From: Microbacteriaceae bacterium
GTDB lineage: Bacteria > Actinomycetota > Actinomycetes > Actinomycetales > Microbacteriaceae
Length of the DNA: 64,000 nt
Assembly: GCA_009780695.1 (NCBI GenBank)
Contig: WQZN01000001.1
Span: 186,001 to 250,000 of the forward strand
Reading direction: 5' to 3'
Below, piece after piece: positions 14,795-23,285 of this stretch. Position 1 is the stretch's first letter. Every line of letters starts with the position of its first letter. The notes beneath the pieces were generated by a model. The model saw nothing but the letters and a program-made list of their open reading frames with translations, made no database searches and had not been told where the DNA came from. The translations under genes were made by a program, and so were the position numbers.

Positions 14795-15434
14795 TCGTGA
14801 CGCGGCACGCAACCGCGCGCTGCTGCTCGACGCGGCGCGCGAGGTCTTCGCCGCGCGCGGGCTCGAGGCCACCCTCGACGAGATCGCGCACAAGGCCGGG
14901 GTGGGGGTCGGCACCGCCTACCGCCACTTCGCGAACAAGCAGGATCTCGCGGCCGCGATCTTCAGCGACGACTTCGCCCAGCTCGTCGCGAACGCGCAGT
15001 CCGCGCTCGAGATCGACGACCCGTGGCGGGCGCTCGTCACCTTCGTCGAGGGCACGATCGCGAAGCACGCGCAGGACCGCGGCCTCTACGAGGTCATGAC
15101 CGCGACCGGCTCGCTCGGCGAGCGGCCGGTGCAGGTCGACGGCAAGCTCGAGACGATGCGCGAGGCGCTCGTGGGGCCCGTGAGCGAGCTGGTCGAGCGG
15201 GCGAAGGCCGCGGGCTGCGTGCGAGCGGATGCCGCGCCGTCCGACTTCGCGGCGATCCTGTTCATGATGGGGCCGTGCTACCTGGCATCCGACGCGGTCT
15301 CACGGCCCGTCTGGGAGCGCTACCTGTGGCTGCTCCTCGACGGCCTGCGCGCGACCGATCGCGGGCCGCTGCCGGAGCCGGCGCTCGACATCCCCGAGCT
15401 CGACACCGCCCTGGCCGCGGCGAAGAAGCACTAG
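14757..15434 (+). CDS. TetR family transcriptional regulator
   Basis: A 225-residue repressor. The helix-turn-helix is clear (LEATLDEIAHKAGVGVGTAY, then RHFANKQDLAAAIF). The C-terminal ligand domain is variable and gives no ligand hint. The start is GTG 14757, preceded by GGGAAGGA. It directly follows the DHA2 exporter and probably represses it, the common TetR-pump arrangement, although here the regulator is downstream rather than divergent. The inverted repeat at its own start suggests control of its translation or autorepression. A half copy of palindrome family B begins right after its stop. Confidence 0.92.
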   Translation: MSTTADADSRPLRRDAARNRALLLDAAREVFAARGLEATLDEIAHKAGVGVGTAYRHFANKQDLAAAIFSDDFAQLVANAQSALEIDDPWRALVTFVEGTIAKHAQDRGLYEVMTATGSLGERPVQVDGKLETMREALVGPVSELVERAKAAGCVRADAAPSDFAAILFMMGPCYLASDAVSRPVWERYLWLLLDGLRATDRGPLPEPALDIPELDTALAAAKKH

Positions 15435-15456
15435 CCGGGCACTTTTCCACCCGCGG
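15435..15456. repeat. Half copy of palindrome family B
   Basis: CCGGGCACTTTTCCACCCGCGG directly follows the tetR stop and matches the left arm of family B, but no right arm follows. It appears to be a degenerate or truncated copy. Confidence 0.6.
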
Positions 15457-15535
15457 CGCGTCCCGCGTTTCCCGGATGCCTGGCGATAGTCTCGGAACGC
15501 GCCGGACGGCGCATCACGGGTCGGATGGGACGACG

Positions 15536-16759
15536 ATGCGACCGGGAAGCAATATTCCTGCCGTCGGGGGTTACAACCAGGCGGTGACCCTCGACGCGGT
15601 GCGACGCGCCCCCGAGGGCGTCAGTCGCGTCGAGATCGCGCAGGCCACGGGGCTTTCCGCGCAGACCGTCACGAACATCGTGCGGCGGCTGCTCCGTGAA
15701 GGGCTCGTTGCGGAAGCCGGCACGCGGACGGTCGGAGGTGTGGGCAAGCCGCGCACCATCTTGCGCCTCGAGCCGCGCAGCCGGCTCGCGGTCGGCGTGC
15801 ACCTGGACCCCTCCGTGATCACGATCGTGCTGCTGGACCTCGCCGGCGAGGTCGTCTCACACCGCGTGCTGCAGACCTCGGTCCGGGCGAAGGCGCCGCG
15901 GACGCTGGAGCGCATCGCCAGCGGCGTGCAGGCGCTCATCGCGGAAAGCGGCGCCGATCGCAATCAGGTGCTGGGTGTCGGCGTCGCGTCCCCCGGGCCG
16001 ATCGACCTGGGCTCCGGCGTGGTCCTGAACCCGCCGTTGCTGACCGGGTGGCACGACGTCCCCATTCGCGACGAGCTCGCGCGCCTGCTCGACCTGCCGG
16101 TGATCCTCGAGAAGGACGTCACGGCCGCGGCCGTCGCCGAGCTCTGGATGGACACCACGGGCGAGCGCAACGACATGCTCTTCTTCTACTGCGGCACCGG
16201 CATCGGCGGCGGCATCGTCGCGCGGGGCGAGGTGATCCGCGGGTTTTCGAACAACGCCGGGGACATCGGGGCGATCATCGTGGGCGGCAACCCGGACAGG
16301 CCTCGTGGCCGTCGGTGGAGGCTCGGCAACTCGCTGATGCCGAGCCTGATGGTCGCCGAAGCGGCCGCGGCGGGCATCATCCCGGGGGGTCCCGACGGAA
16401 TGACCGCCGCCGAGGTCAGTGCGGCCTACTCGGCCCTGGTCGCCACGGCCGACGACCCGCGCGCCCAGAAGCTCGTCGGGGATGCCGTCACCGACCTCGC
16501 GGAAGGCCTGGTCATCCTCGTGAATCTGCTCGACCTGGACCACGTCGTCTTCGGCGGGCCGTTCTTCGCGCCGCTGCGCGAGATCGTGCTCGAGCGGGTG
16601 CCCGGCCTCGTGATGGGGTCGTCGGTCTACACGCTGCCCCACCCGGTGACCTTCACCGAGTCGGCGATCGGCGAGGATGTCGCGGCGATCGGTGCCGCGT
16701 GCCTTGTGCTCGACGGGCTGCTCTCACCGCGCCCGCAGACGCTGCTGATCGGTTCCTAG
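15536..16759 (+). CDS. ROK family transcriptional regulator
   Basis: A 407-residue regulator: N-terminal winged helix (SRVEIAQATGLSAQTVTNIV, then RRLLREGLVAEAG) and a C-terminal ROK sugar-kinase-like domain (GVGVASPGPIDLGSG, then CGTGIGGGIVARG for the phosphate/sugar site). The zinc motif CxCGxxGCxE, found after the sugar-binding His in most ROK proteins, is not present; the corresponding stretch reads NPDRPRGRRWRLGN. ROK regulators bind sugars or sugar phosphates. It is located at the edge of the glycan island and is the only regulator near module 1 (16.8-32.4 kb), so it is the likely local controller. The operator is not identified. Confidence 0.9.
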   Translation: MRPGSNIPAVGGYNQAVTLDAVRRAPEGVSRVEIAQATGLSAQTVTNIVRRLLREGLVAEAGTRTVGGVGKPRTILRLEPRSRLAVGVHLDPSVITIVLLDLAGEVVSHRVLQTSVRAKAPRTLERIASGVQALIAESGADRNQVLGVGVASPGPIDLGSGVVLNPPLLTGWHDVPIRDELARLLDLPVILEKDVTAAAVAELWMDTTGERNDMLFFYCGTGIGGGIVARGEVIRGFSNNAGDIGAIIVGGNPDRPRGRRWRLGNSLMPSLMVAEAAAAGIIPGGPDGMTAAEVSAAYSALVATADDPRAQKLVGDAVTDLAEGLVILVNLLDLDHVVFGGPFFAPLREIVLERVPGLVMGSSVYTLPHPVTFTESAIGEDVAAIGAACLVLDGLLSPRPQTLLIGS

Positions 16760-16779
16760 GCGGGTCGCCGCACCGCGGC

Positions 16780-16851
16780 CGGGCACAGAACCGACTGTGG
16801 GGCATACGCGATCCGCGGATCGCGTATGCCCCACAGTAGAAAACCTGCCCG
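16780..16851. repeat. Intergenic palindrome family B, copy 2 (contains a perfect 44-nt palindrome)
   Basis: The core 16794-16837 is an exact 44-base palindrome with no loop (half: ACTGTGGGGCATACGCGATC plus CG). Outer CGGGCA (16780-16785) pairs with TGCCCG (16846-16851), with an unpaired A/C-rich bulge between. The outer and GGGGCATA parts match copies 1 and 3, while the centre differs. It lies between the convergent ROK and Gfo/Idh genes. Confidence 0.93.
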
Positions 16852-16864
16852 AGGGGAGGCCGGC

Positions 16865-17863
16865 TCAGTTCAGCACGTCGAGCACCGGCGCGATGGTCTT
16901 CTCGCGCGCGCCCTCGTAGGCCGCGAGCAGCAGACCGAGCACCTGGATGCCCTCGTCCTCGGTGTGCAACGGCCGGGTTCCGTTCGCGAGGCACTCGGCG
17001 AAGTGCCCGATCTCGGCGGCGAAGGTGTCGACGGGCTCGAAGTCGAAGGACTCCTCGCGGCCGTCGCGCAGTCGGTAGCTCAGGCTCGTGCCGTCGCTCG
17101 TGAGCGAGCCGAGCTCGCCGACCACCGAGAAGCGCTCGGTCGAGCTCGCCGGCTGATACGCCCAGCTCGTCACCATCTGACCGACCACACCGTTGTCGAA
17201 CCGGACGAGCACCTGCGCGCTGTCCTCGCCCTCCATGAACTTCAACCGGTGCGTGGACAGCATCGCCGTGGCCTCGACGGGGCGCGCCCCGGCCAGATGC
17301 AGCAGCAGATAGCTGGGGTGGTAACCGGTGTCGATGAGCTCGCCGCCGCCCGAGGTGGCGGTGTGGGCGCGCCAGCCCATGTTCGCCGGGTCGAAGTCGT
17401 TGTAGAACGAGTCGGTCGTGCGCACCTCGTAGACGGGGCCGATCGTGCCGGCATCCAGCAGCTCCTTGGCCTTCGCGACGGCCGGCATGAAGAGCTGGTT
17501 GTGCGCGCACATGAGCGTGACGCCGGCTTCCGCGACGGCCGCGTTCACGCGCCGCGCCTCGCCCGGCGTCAGGCACAGGGGCTTCTCGCACAGGATGTGC
17601 AGCCCGGCCCGCGCCGCCGCGACGATCGCGTCCGCGTGCAGGTGGTGCGGCAGGCAGATGTCGACGGCATCGAGCTGCTCGGCCGCGATCATCGCGGTGT
17701 AGTCGGTGTACGCCGTCGCGCCGAGCTCGGTCGCGCGCCGCTGCGCGGTCTCCTCGAAGGCGTCCGCTACGGCGACGACGGCGATCTCGCCGGCGTGCGC
17801 CTCATAACCGCGGATGTGGGCGCCGGCGATGCCTCCGCCACCGATCAGTCCGACTTTGATCAT
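16865..17863 (-). CDS. Gfo/Idh/MocA family oxidoreductase
   Basis: A 332-residue NAD(P)-dependent dehydrogenase. The Rossmann motif is GLIGGGGIAGAHIRGY at residues 5-20. The family EKP motif is in HILCEKPLCLTPGEA, and the C-terminal alpha/beta domain contains GGGELIDTGYHPSYLLLHLAG, with the catalytic D-x-x-x-H. These enzymes oxidise or isomerise sugars, inositols or sugar acids. It overlaps the upstream paralogue (ATGA), so the two form an operon. GGAGGA stands seven bases before ATG 17863. The substrate is probably a sugar released by the neighbouring glycosidases (inference). Confidence 0.9.
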   Translation of the reverse strand: MIKVGLIGGGGIAGAHIRGYEAHAGEIAVVAVADAFEETAQRRATELGATAYTDYTAMIAAEQLDAVDICLPHHLHADAIVAAARAGLHILCEKPLCLTPGEARRVNAAVAEAGVTLMCAHNQLFMPAVAKAKELLDAGTIGPVYEVRTTDSFYNDFDPANMGWRAHTATSGGGELIDTGYHPSYLLLHLAGARPVEATAMLSTHRLKFMEGEDSAQVLVRFDNGVVGQMVTSWAYQPASSTERFSVVGELGSLTSDGTSLSYRLRDGREESFDFEPVDTFAAEIGHFAECLANGTRPLHTEDEGIQVLGLLLAAYEGAREKTIAPVLDVLN

Positions 17864-18846
17864 CGATAGTCCTCCTTGACTCCGGTCTCTGCTGCATGGT
17901 TCGCGGCGACGACGAGCCTGGTCAGCTCGACGGCGCGCGCAAGGTTGTCGTCGGCGCGGGTGCCGCGCCGGATGTGCTCGACCCACTGGTCGAAGGCGCT
18001 CGGCAGGTCGTCCGGCACGGGGATGCGCTCGATCTCGTTCCCCTTCACGGCGACGGCGACGTGCCCGTCGCGCTCCGAGTAGCTGAGCCAGCCCGTCGTC
18101 CCGCCGATCTCGATGAGGAACGGGTCCGGCGAGACGACGCCCGCCTCGATCACACCGATCGCGCCGCCGTCGTAGGTGACGGTGACGACCGCGTTGTCCT
18201 CGACGGGGCGGCCCGTGACGTGCGTGTAGGTCGCGGCGATGGTCTTCGGCTGCGCCCCCAGGAAGAGCTGGGTCAGGTAGACGGGGTGGCAGCCGAGATC
18301 GGCGAGGGCGAGGCCGAAGGCGAGCTCGGGCACGTAGAAGTGATCAGGCAGCCAGTTCGCGACCGCGCCGTCGTGGGACAGGCGCACGCGCGAGTAGTTG
18401 ACGGCGCCGAGGCGACCGGAGGCCAGGACATCCCGCACGACCTGGGTGTAGCCGTGGTACAGCCGCGGCAGCGAGACGATGAGCTTCACGCCGTTCTCGT
18501 CGCAGACGCGGACGATCTCCTCCGCCTCGGCGACGGTGGGCGCGAGCAGCTTCTCGGTGAAGATGTGCTTCCCGGCGCGGGCCGCCTTGACCATCACGTC
18601 GCGGTGGTCGCTGGTGGCGGTCGTGATCGTGACCGCGTCGATGTCGTCGCGCGCCAGCAGCGCGTCGAGGTCGGGCTCGAAGGCCGCGCCGAAGCGCTCG
18701 GCGGCCGCCTGACCGCGGGCGGCATCGTCGTCCCAGACCGCGACGAGTTCGGTGCCGGGATGCCGCGCGGCGGTGCCCGCGTAGTCGCCGGCATGCACAT
18801 GCCAGAAGCTCAGGACCGCCACTCTCAGCGGGGTCTCGTCGGACAT
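17860..18846 (-). CDS. Gfo/Idh/MocA family oxidoreductase (second of pair)
   Basis: A 328-residue paralogue of the downstream dehydrogenase. The N-terminal Rossmann strand reads RVAVLSFWHVHAGDYAGTAA, departing from the usual GxGxxG (a group of Gfo/Idh proteins has this HVHAGDYA variant). The EKP motif is IFTEKLLAPTVAEAE (EKL instead of EKP). The second domain contains ALADLGCHPVYLTQLFLGAQ. The weak dinucleotide motif may mean altered cofactor binding. AGGAGACG precedes ATG 18846. It is read divergently from the GyrI-like gene. Together the pair may carry out a two-step oxidation-reduction on a sugar, as in other paired Gfo/Idh loci (inference). Confidence 0.87.
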   Translation of the reverse strand: MSDETPLRVAVLSFWHVHAGDYAGTAARHPGTELVAVWDDDAARGQAAAERFGAAFEPDLDALLARDDIDAVTITTATSDHRDVMVKAARAGKHIFTEKLLAPTVAEAEEIVRVCDENGVKLIVSLPRLYHGYTQVVRDVLASGRLGAVNYSRVRLSHDGAVANWLPDHFYVPELAFGLALADLGCHPVYLTQLFLGAQPKTIAATYTHVTGRPVEDNAVVTVTYDGGAIGVIEAGVVSPDPFLIEIGGTTGWLSYSERDGHVAVAVKGNEIERIPVPDDLPSAFDQWVEHIRRGTRADDNLARAVELTRLVVAANHAAETGVKEDYR

Positions 18847-19006
18847 CGTCGTCTCCTGTTCACGAGGGGGATGGGTCGCCCGATGTTGCGGATCCGCGCC
18901 GGCGCGGCGGTGCGGTTCGGGACGTTCCCCGTCATCCTCTCGGGGGTCGAGATAATCAGTCAAGTATTTTGATGAATTGCATCCGCGCGCCGGTATCGTC
19001 ACAGGC
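18847..19006. promoter_or_regulatory. Divergent promoter region of module 1
   Basis: A 160-base gap between the Gfo/Idh operon and the GyrI-like gene, with a local AT-rich tract (GATAATCAGTCAAGTATTTT, then GATGAATTGC) at 18951-18980 that stands out against the GC-rich surroundings. TATCGT at 18994-18999 lies seven bases before ATG 19007, as in leaderless genes. No clear palindrome was found. It is the likely site for the ROK regulator. Confidence 0.45.
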
Positions 19007-19477
19007 ATGACAACGGAGTCAGTGCGCATCACGACGATCGCGGCGAGGCCGACGGCGGTGATCCGCCGAGTGACGAACTGGGCCGAATTCCCGAAACTGT
19101 GGATGCCGCTGCTGGACGAGGTCTACCTCTTCGCCCGCGCGCACCCCGAGCTCGCGACGGGCGGAGGCGGTGAGAGGTGGCAGAACGTCATGCTCTACAC
19201 AGACCAGACCCCGACCGTCGAGGTGGGGGTGCTGGCGGCGGCCGCGTTCGAGTCGGACGGCGAAGTGGTCTGCTCCGCGCTGCCCGGCGGCGAGGTCGTC
19301 ACCGCGCTGCATCGGGGTGACTACTCGACGCTGGGGGAGACGCACCAGGCCGCCCGCGATCACGCCGCAGCCCGGGGGCGCGAGCTCGCGGGGCCGTGCT
19401 GGGAGATCTATGGCCACGCGACGCCGAACCCCGACGACGCCGAGACCGAAGTCTTCTGGCTTCTCATCCAGGACTGA
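19007..19477 (+). CDS. GyrI-like small-molecule-binding domain protein
   Basis: A 156-residue stand-alone effector-binding (GyrI/SOUL-type) domain. Features are an N-terminal strand VRITTIAARPTAVIRR, an internal hydrophobic strand VEVGVLAAAAF, the strand-turn EVVTALHRGDYSTLGETH typical of GyrI-like domains (H-x-G-x-Y) and the closing PCWEIYG ... TEVFWLLI. Such domains bind cationic or hydrophobic small molecules or have hydrolase activity. No DNA-binding part is present. It precedes the GH36/27-like gene by 41 bases and is probably cotranscribed with it. Its link with sugar use is unexplained. Confidence 0.75.
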   Translation: MTTESVRITTIAARPTAVIRRVTNWAEFPKLWMPLLDEVYLFARAHPELATGGGGERWQNVMLYTDQTPTVEVGVLAAAAFESDGEVVCSALPGGEVVTALHRGDYSTLGETHQAARDHAAARGRELAGPCWEIYGHATPNPDDAETEVFWLLIQD

Positions 19478-19517
19478 GACGTCGCCCGAGCCTGCGGGCC
19501 GAGCAGCGGAGGTGGAA

Positions 19518-21113
19518 ATGATCCGGAACATGCCCATGCCCGATGCGGTCTTCACCTGGAGCGCCGAGGGCGAGGTGCCGCGAGCCGCGAGACCCGACGA
19601 CGACGACGAGTGGGCCGCCGAGGGGGCTGTCATCCGCGCCTCGCCCGCCCCTGACGGCCTGCGCCTCTCCGTGACCTCGCACTCGCCGCTGAGCGGTGTC
19701 GCAGTGCGCTGGAATCGCGGGCTGCCCGAGGGATGCCTGGTGCTCGGCGACGCGTGGGAGCGCTCGTACGGCGACTTGCGCTGGGAACCGCCCCGCGCCG
19801 AGCGGGCTCTGCCCTGGTACTGGATCGCAACCGAACCCGGCGGCGGCATCCGCGGAGCCGGCGTCCGCGTGCGCCCGACGGCGCTGTGCTCATGGACAGC
19901 GGACACCGCGGGCGTCACCCTGTGGCTCGACGTGAGATCCGGCGATCGGCCGCTCGAACTGGGCGAGCGCGAGCTCGCCCTCGCCACCCTGGTCGAGCTC
20001 GAATCTCATGAAGGCACGGCCTTCGACGCGCTCGGCGAGCTGTGCGCGGCGCTGTGTTCCGACCCGATCGTGCCGGACCGCCCGGTGTTCGGCAGCAACA
20101 ACTGGTACTACGCCTACGGGGTCGGCTTCGACGCCGACGCGGTCCTCCGCGATGCGGAGACCGTGGTGCGCGCGGCCGAGGGCACCGACCAAGCACCGTT
20201 CTGCGTCATCGACGCCGGGTGGAGCGAGGGCGGCACCGCCCCCGGCGGACCGTGGGACCGCGGCATGGGCACATTCAGCGAGATGGCGGATGTCGCAGCA
20301 CGCATCCGCGCGGCGGGGGCGCTGCCCGGGCTGTGGTTCCGCCCCCTGCTGTCACGGCGGCAGGTTCCGGGCAGCCGCCACGAGCGGCTCGACGGGGACT
20401 GGCCCCTCGACCCGAGCAGACCCGAGACGCTCGCCCTCGTCGCCGAGAGCGTCGCGCGCTTCCGCGACTGGGGCTATGAGCTGATCAAGCACGACTTCTC
20501 GACCTACGACGTCTTCGGGCGGTTCCTGCAGCGATCCGATCATCAGGTCGGCGCACCGAGATGGAGCTTCGCGGATGCCCGGCGCACGACCGCGGAGATC
20601 CTCATCGAGCTGTACCGCACGATCCACGACGCCGCCGATGGCGCGATCGTGCTCGGCTGCAACACGATCGGACACCTCGCCGCCGGCCTGGAGCACATCC
20701 ACCGCATCGGCGACGACACCTCCGGGCGCGAGTGGGAGCGGACGCGGCGGATGGGCGTGAACACCCTGGCCTTCCGCCTCGCCCAGAACCGCCGGTTCTT
20801 CCTCGTCGACGCCGACTGCGTGCCGTCGACACCGCAGACCCCATGGGCTCGGAACCGCGAGTTCCTCGAGCTGGTGGCGGCCGGCGGCACGGCGACGTTC
20901 GTGTCGATCGATCCGAAGACGTTGACCGATGACGTGGCGGCCGACATCGCCCGCGCTGCGCAGCGCGTGCTGGCGGGCGATGACGCCGGCGGCATCGAGC
21001 CACTGGACTGGCAGAGCGCATCGACCCCACGGCGCTGGCGGGTCGGAGACGAGCACCACGTCTGTTGCTGGGAACAACCGTGGGGCGCCGACATCCGGGC
21101 CGCCGCCCTGTAG
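19518..21113 (+). CDS. Alpha-galactosidase-like glycoside hydrolase (GH-D clan, GH36/GH27-like)
   Basis: A 531-residue cytosolic enzyme with no signal peptide. An N-terminal beta domain (residues 1-190) precedes a TIM barrel. The barrel has FGSNNWYYAYG at the first strand, FCVIDAGWSEGG, GLWFRPLL, then YELIKHDFSTYD with D326, matching the (K)xD nucleophile strand of clan GH-D. RIGDDTSGREWE (D399/D400) is the likely acid/base loop. Clan GH-D acts on alpha-linked galactose or N-acetylgalactosamine, and also on isomaltose derivatives. GGAGG five bases ahead of ATG 19518 sets the start. The substrate is uncertain; in a mannan locus terminal alpha-galactose is a reasonable guess. Confidence 0.72.
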   Translation: MIRNMPMPDAVFTWSAEGEVPRAARPDDDDEWAAEGAVIRASPAPDGLRLSVTSHSPLSGVAVRWNRGLPEGCLVLGDAWERSYGDLRWEPPRAERALPWYWIATEPGGGIRGAGVRVRPTALCSWTADTAGVTLWLDVRSGDRPLELGERELALATLVELESHEGTAFDALGELCAALCSDPIVPDRPVFGSNNWYYAYGVGFDADAVLRDAETVVRAAEGTDQAPFCVIDAGWSEGGTAPGGPWDRGMGTFSEMADVAARIRAAGALPGLWFRPLLSRRQVPGSRHERLDGDWPLDPSRPETLALVAESVARFRDWGYELIKHDFSTYDVFGRFLQRSDHQVGAPRWSFADARRTTAEILIELYRTIHDAADGAIVLGCNTIGHLAAGLEHIHRIGDDTSGREWERTRRMGVNTLAFRLAQNRRFFLVDADCVPSTPQTPWARNREFLELVAAGGTATFVSIDPKTLTDDVAADIARAAQRVLAGDDAGGIEPLDWQSASTPRRWRVGDEHHVCCWEQPWGADIRAAAL

Positions 21114-21128
21114 CGCGAATCGAAGCCA

Positions 21129-21180
21129 AAAATAATCTATTCATCGAGACGATTTACTAATACAGTGACCCTACCCGAAC
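21129..21180 (+). promoter_or_regulatory. Promoter region of ABC importer operon 1
   Basis: An AT-rich tract (AAAATAATCTATTCATCGAG, then ACGATTTACTAATACAG) 60-110 bases before the solute-binding-protein gene contains a -10-like TACTAAT. ATAATC and ATTCATC/GATGAAT words also occur in the divergent region at 18951-18980, hinting at a shared regulator, but the match is weak. Confidence 0.4.
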
Positions 21181-21240
21181 GGGTCACGCCAGCGTCGAGT
21201 GGCCGGTCCCGGGGAGCTTGTCTTGGATCAAGGAGGATCA

Positions 21241-23163
21241 ATGACGCAGCAGAACTCTTCGTGGGCCCAACGACTCGGGGGAATGTTCCGGTCGAGCGGC
21301 TCGACAGCCCGCGGCGAAGCCGCCGGGCGCATCCGTAAGCACCCGCGCGCCGCAGTCGCGACGGCCGTGGCGGCAGCCGCCGCCATGGCACTCGCGGGCT
21401 GCACCGCCGGGGCCGCCAGCACGGGCAACAGCGCGAGCAACGCAGCCCCGCTCGTCTATTCGCCGTGCTGTTCCTGGCCGAACGCAACCGCCTCGGCCAA
21501 CCCGTGGAACGCCAATCAGTACGCGGGCGCATTCAGCGACTTCGTCTACCTGCGGCTGGCCATCCAGAAGTACCCGTCGATCACCGACTACGCCCCGCAG
21601 CTCGCTGCCTCGTGGGAGGCGTCGGGCCAGAACCTCACGGTGCATCTGCAGCCCAAGGCCAAGTGGGAGAACGGTTCGCCCGTCACGTCGAAGGACGTCT
21701 ACGACACCGTGATGCTGGACGGCCTCAACGGCTCCGCGCTGTGGAACGACATCACCGGCGTGCAGACGACCGACGACAAGACCCTGGTGTTCACGCTGCG
21801 CCAGAACGAGCCCGTGGCCCTGGCCGAGAACGACATCCTCGCCAACACGGTGATCTACCCGGCCAGCGTGTACGGATCGTTCGTCACGCCTCAGTTGGAG
21901 AAGGATGTCCCGGCCTACTACGCCGAGTACAACACCAACCCCACCAAGGCCACGGCCATGCCGGAGTACACGCGGAACAACGCGGTGTTCAAGCAGCTCG
22001 CGGCGCTCACCCCGAGCAGCACCATGGGCGACGGACCGTTCAAGCTCTCGGGCGTGACGGGCTCGCAGGCCAAGCTGGTCAAGTCGAACACCTTCTGGGC
22101 GGCCGACAAGATCAAGGTGCCGTCCATCACGTTCGACAACGGCTCCAACCAGGAGATCTACCCGCAGCTGTTCTCGAACAACGCGGACTACTCGAACGTC
22201 TACCTCGCGCCGCCGCTGCTCAAGCGCTGGCAGGCGACCAAGGGGTCGAATCTGGCGCTGCCGCAGGCCTTCGGCTTCGTCCTCGCGTTCAACAACGCGC
22301 AGTACCCGCTCAACCTGACCCCGGTCCGGCAGGCGCTCGCCTACCTGATTCCGCGACAGGCGATGTCGGACGCGGCATACGGCTCGGGCAAGGGCGCCGG
22401 CGGCGTCGCCCAGGATTACCTGACGGGTCTGTCGCCGCAGCAGAACAAGACCTATCTCACCTCGAGCCAGCTGGCGCAGCTGAACAAGTACGACCCTGAC
22501 ACGGCGAAGGCCACGCAGCTGCTCACGGGCGCGGGCTTCACCCAGAAGGGCGGTCAGTGGTATACGCCGCAGGGCAAGCAGTTCACCCTGACCTTCGAGG
22601 CCAACTCCGACACGTCCGACATCGTCACCTCGTTCACCTCGGCGACCAAGGCGCTGACCGCGTTCGGCATCAAGTCCGACGTCAACGCGACCTCGGGCGC
22701 CCAGCTGAGCGCGGATGAGATGAACGGCAACTTCCAGGTGGCCAGCTACTTCGTCAACGGCGCAACGCCGCTGCTCACGCTGTCGAGCATGCTGCACGAC
22801 CAGAACTTCCAGACCTCCGGCAACTACGCCGGAAAGAAGGGCATGGGGTTCGGGCCGACGCAGAACGTGCCCGGACTCGGGAACGTGCCGGTCGCGACGA
22901 CGATCTTCAGCCAGTCGCGCACGGTCGGGCCGGGCGCCGAGATGAACAGCCTGACCTGGGACTGGGCCCAGACGGTGAACCAGCAGGTTCCCTACATCTG
23001 GTACGCGACCAAGGTCTACCAGCTGTCCTTCTCGGAGTCGCACTACACCAACTGGCCGAGCATCGGTTCCAACGGCTCGTCGCCGTACTGGGACATGATC
23101 GGCAACAACCAGAACGCCGGAATCGCCTACGCGATGGAGAGCGGTTACATCCAGCCGAAGTGA
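21241..23163 (+). CDS. Opp-type (family 5) ABC solute-binding lipoprotein, importer 1
   Basis: A 640-residue lipoprotein of solute-binding family 5 (DppA/OppA fold). A long basic N-terminus is followed by a hydrophobic stretch and the lipobox LAGC (C54). The mature part shows YAPQLAASWEAS, LTVHLQPKAKWENGSPVTS and DVYDTVMLDGL, the standard start of this family. Members bind peptides, but many in actinobacteria and Thermotoga bind oligosaccharides, mannosides among them. AAGGAGG stands six bases before ATG 21241, a strong site for a highly made protein. It is first in an operon with permeases, ATPases, GH38 and GH2, so an imported oligosaccharide is the likely ligand. Confidence 0.88.
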   Translation: MTQQNSSWAQRLGGMFRSSGSTARGEAAGRIRKHPRAAVATAVAAAAAMALAGCTAGAASTGNSASNAAPLVYSPCCSWPNATASANPWNANQYAGAFSDFVYLRLAIQKYPSITDYAPQLAASWEASGQNLTVHLQPKAKWENGSPVTSKDVYDTVMLDGLNGSALWNDITGVQTTDDKTLVFTLRQNEPVALAENDILANTVIYPASVYGSFVTPQLEKDVPAYYAEYNTNPTKATAMPEYTRNNAVFKQLAALTPSSTMGDGPFKLSGVTGSQAKLVKSNTFWAADKIKVPSITFDNGSNQEIYPQLFSNNADYSNVYLAPPLLKRWQATKGSNLALPQAFGFVLAFNNAQYPLNLTPVRQALAYLIPRQAMSDAAYGSGKGAGGVAQDYLTGLSPQQNKTYLTSSQLAQLNKYDPDTAKATQLLTGAGFTQKGGQWYTPQGKQFTLTFEANSDTSDIVTSFTSATKALTAFGIKSDVNATSGAQLSADEMNGNFQVASYFVNGATPLLTLSSMLHDQNFQTSGNYAGKKGMGFGPTQNVPGLGNVPVATTIFSQSRTVGPGAEMNSLTWDWAQTVNQQVPYIWYATKVYQLSFSESHYTNWPSIGSNGSSPYWDMIGNNQNAGIAYAMESGYIQPK

Positions 23164-23285
23164 GCGCACGCAGCTCTGCGCACGCCATCTGAGTGAGGCG
23201 AGCCGCGGTCGGCTTTCACTGCCGGCCGCGGCTCGCCCCCGCTGAATCGAACCGAACTCCACCCCACCCGACGGGAGGTCATGCA

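Noticed and set aside
21129-21180. Confident ROK operator
   Set aside because: Only short words (ATAATC, ATTCATC) are shared with the 18951-18980 region; not enough to define a site.
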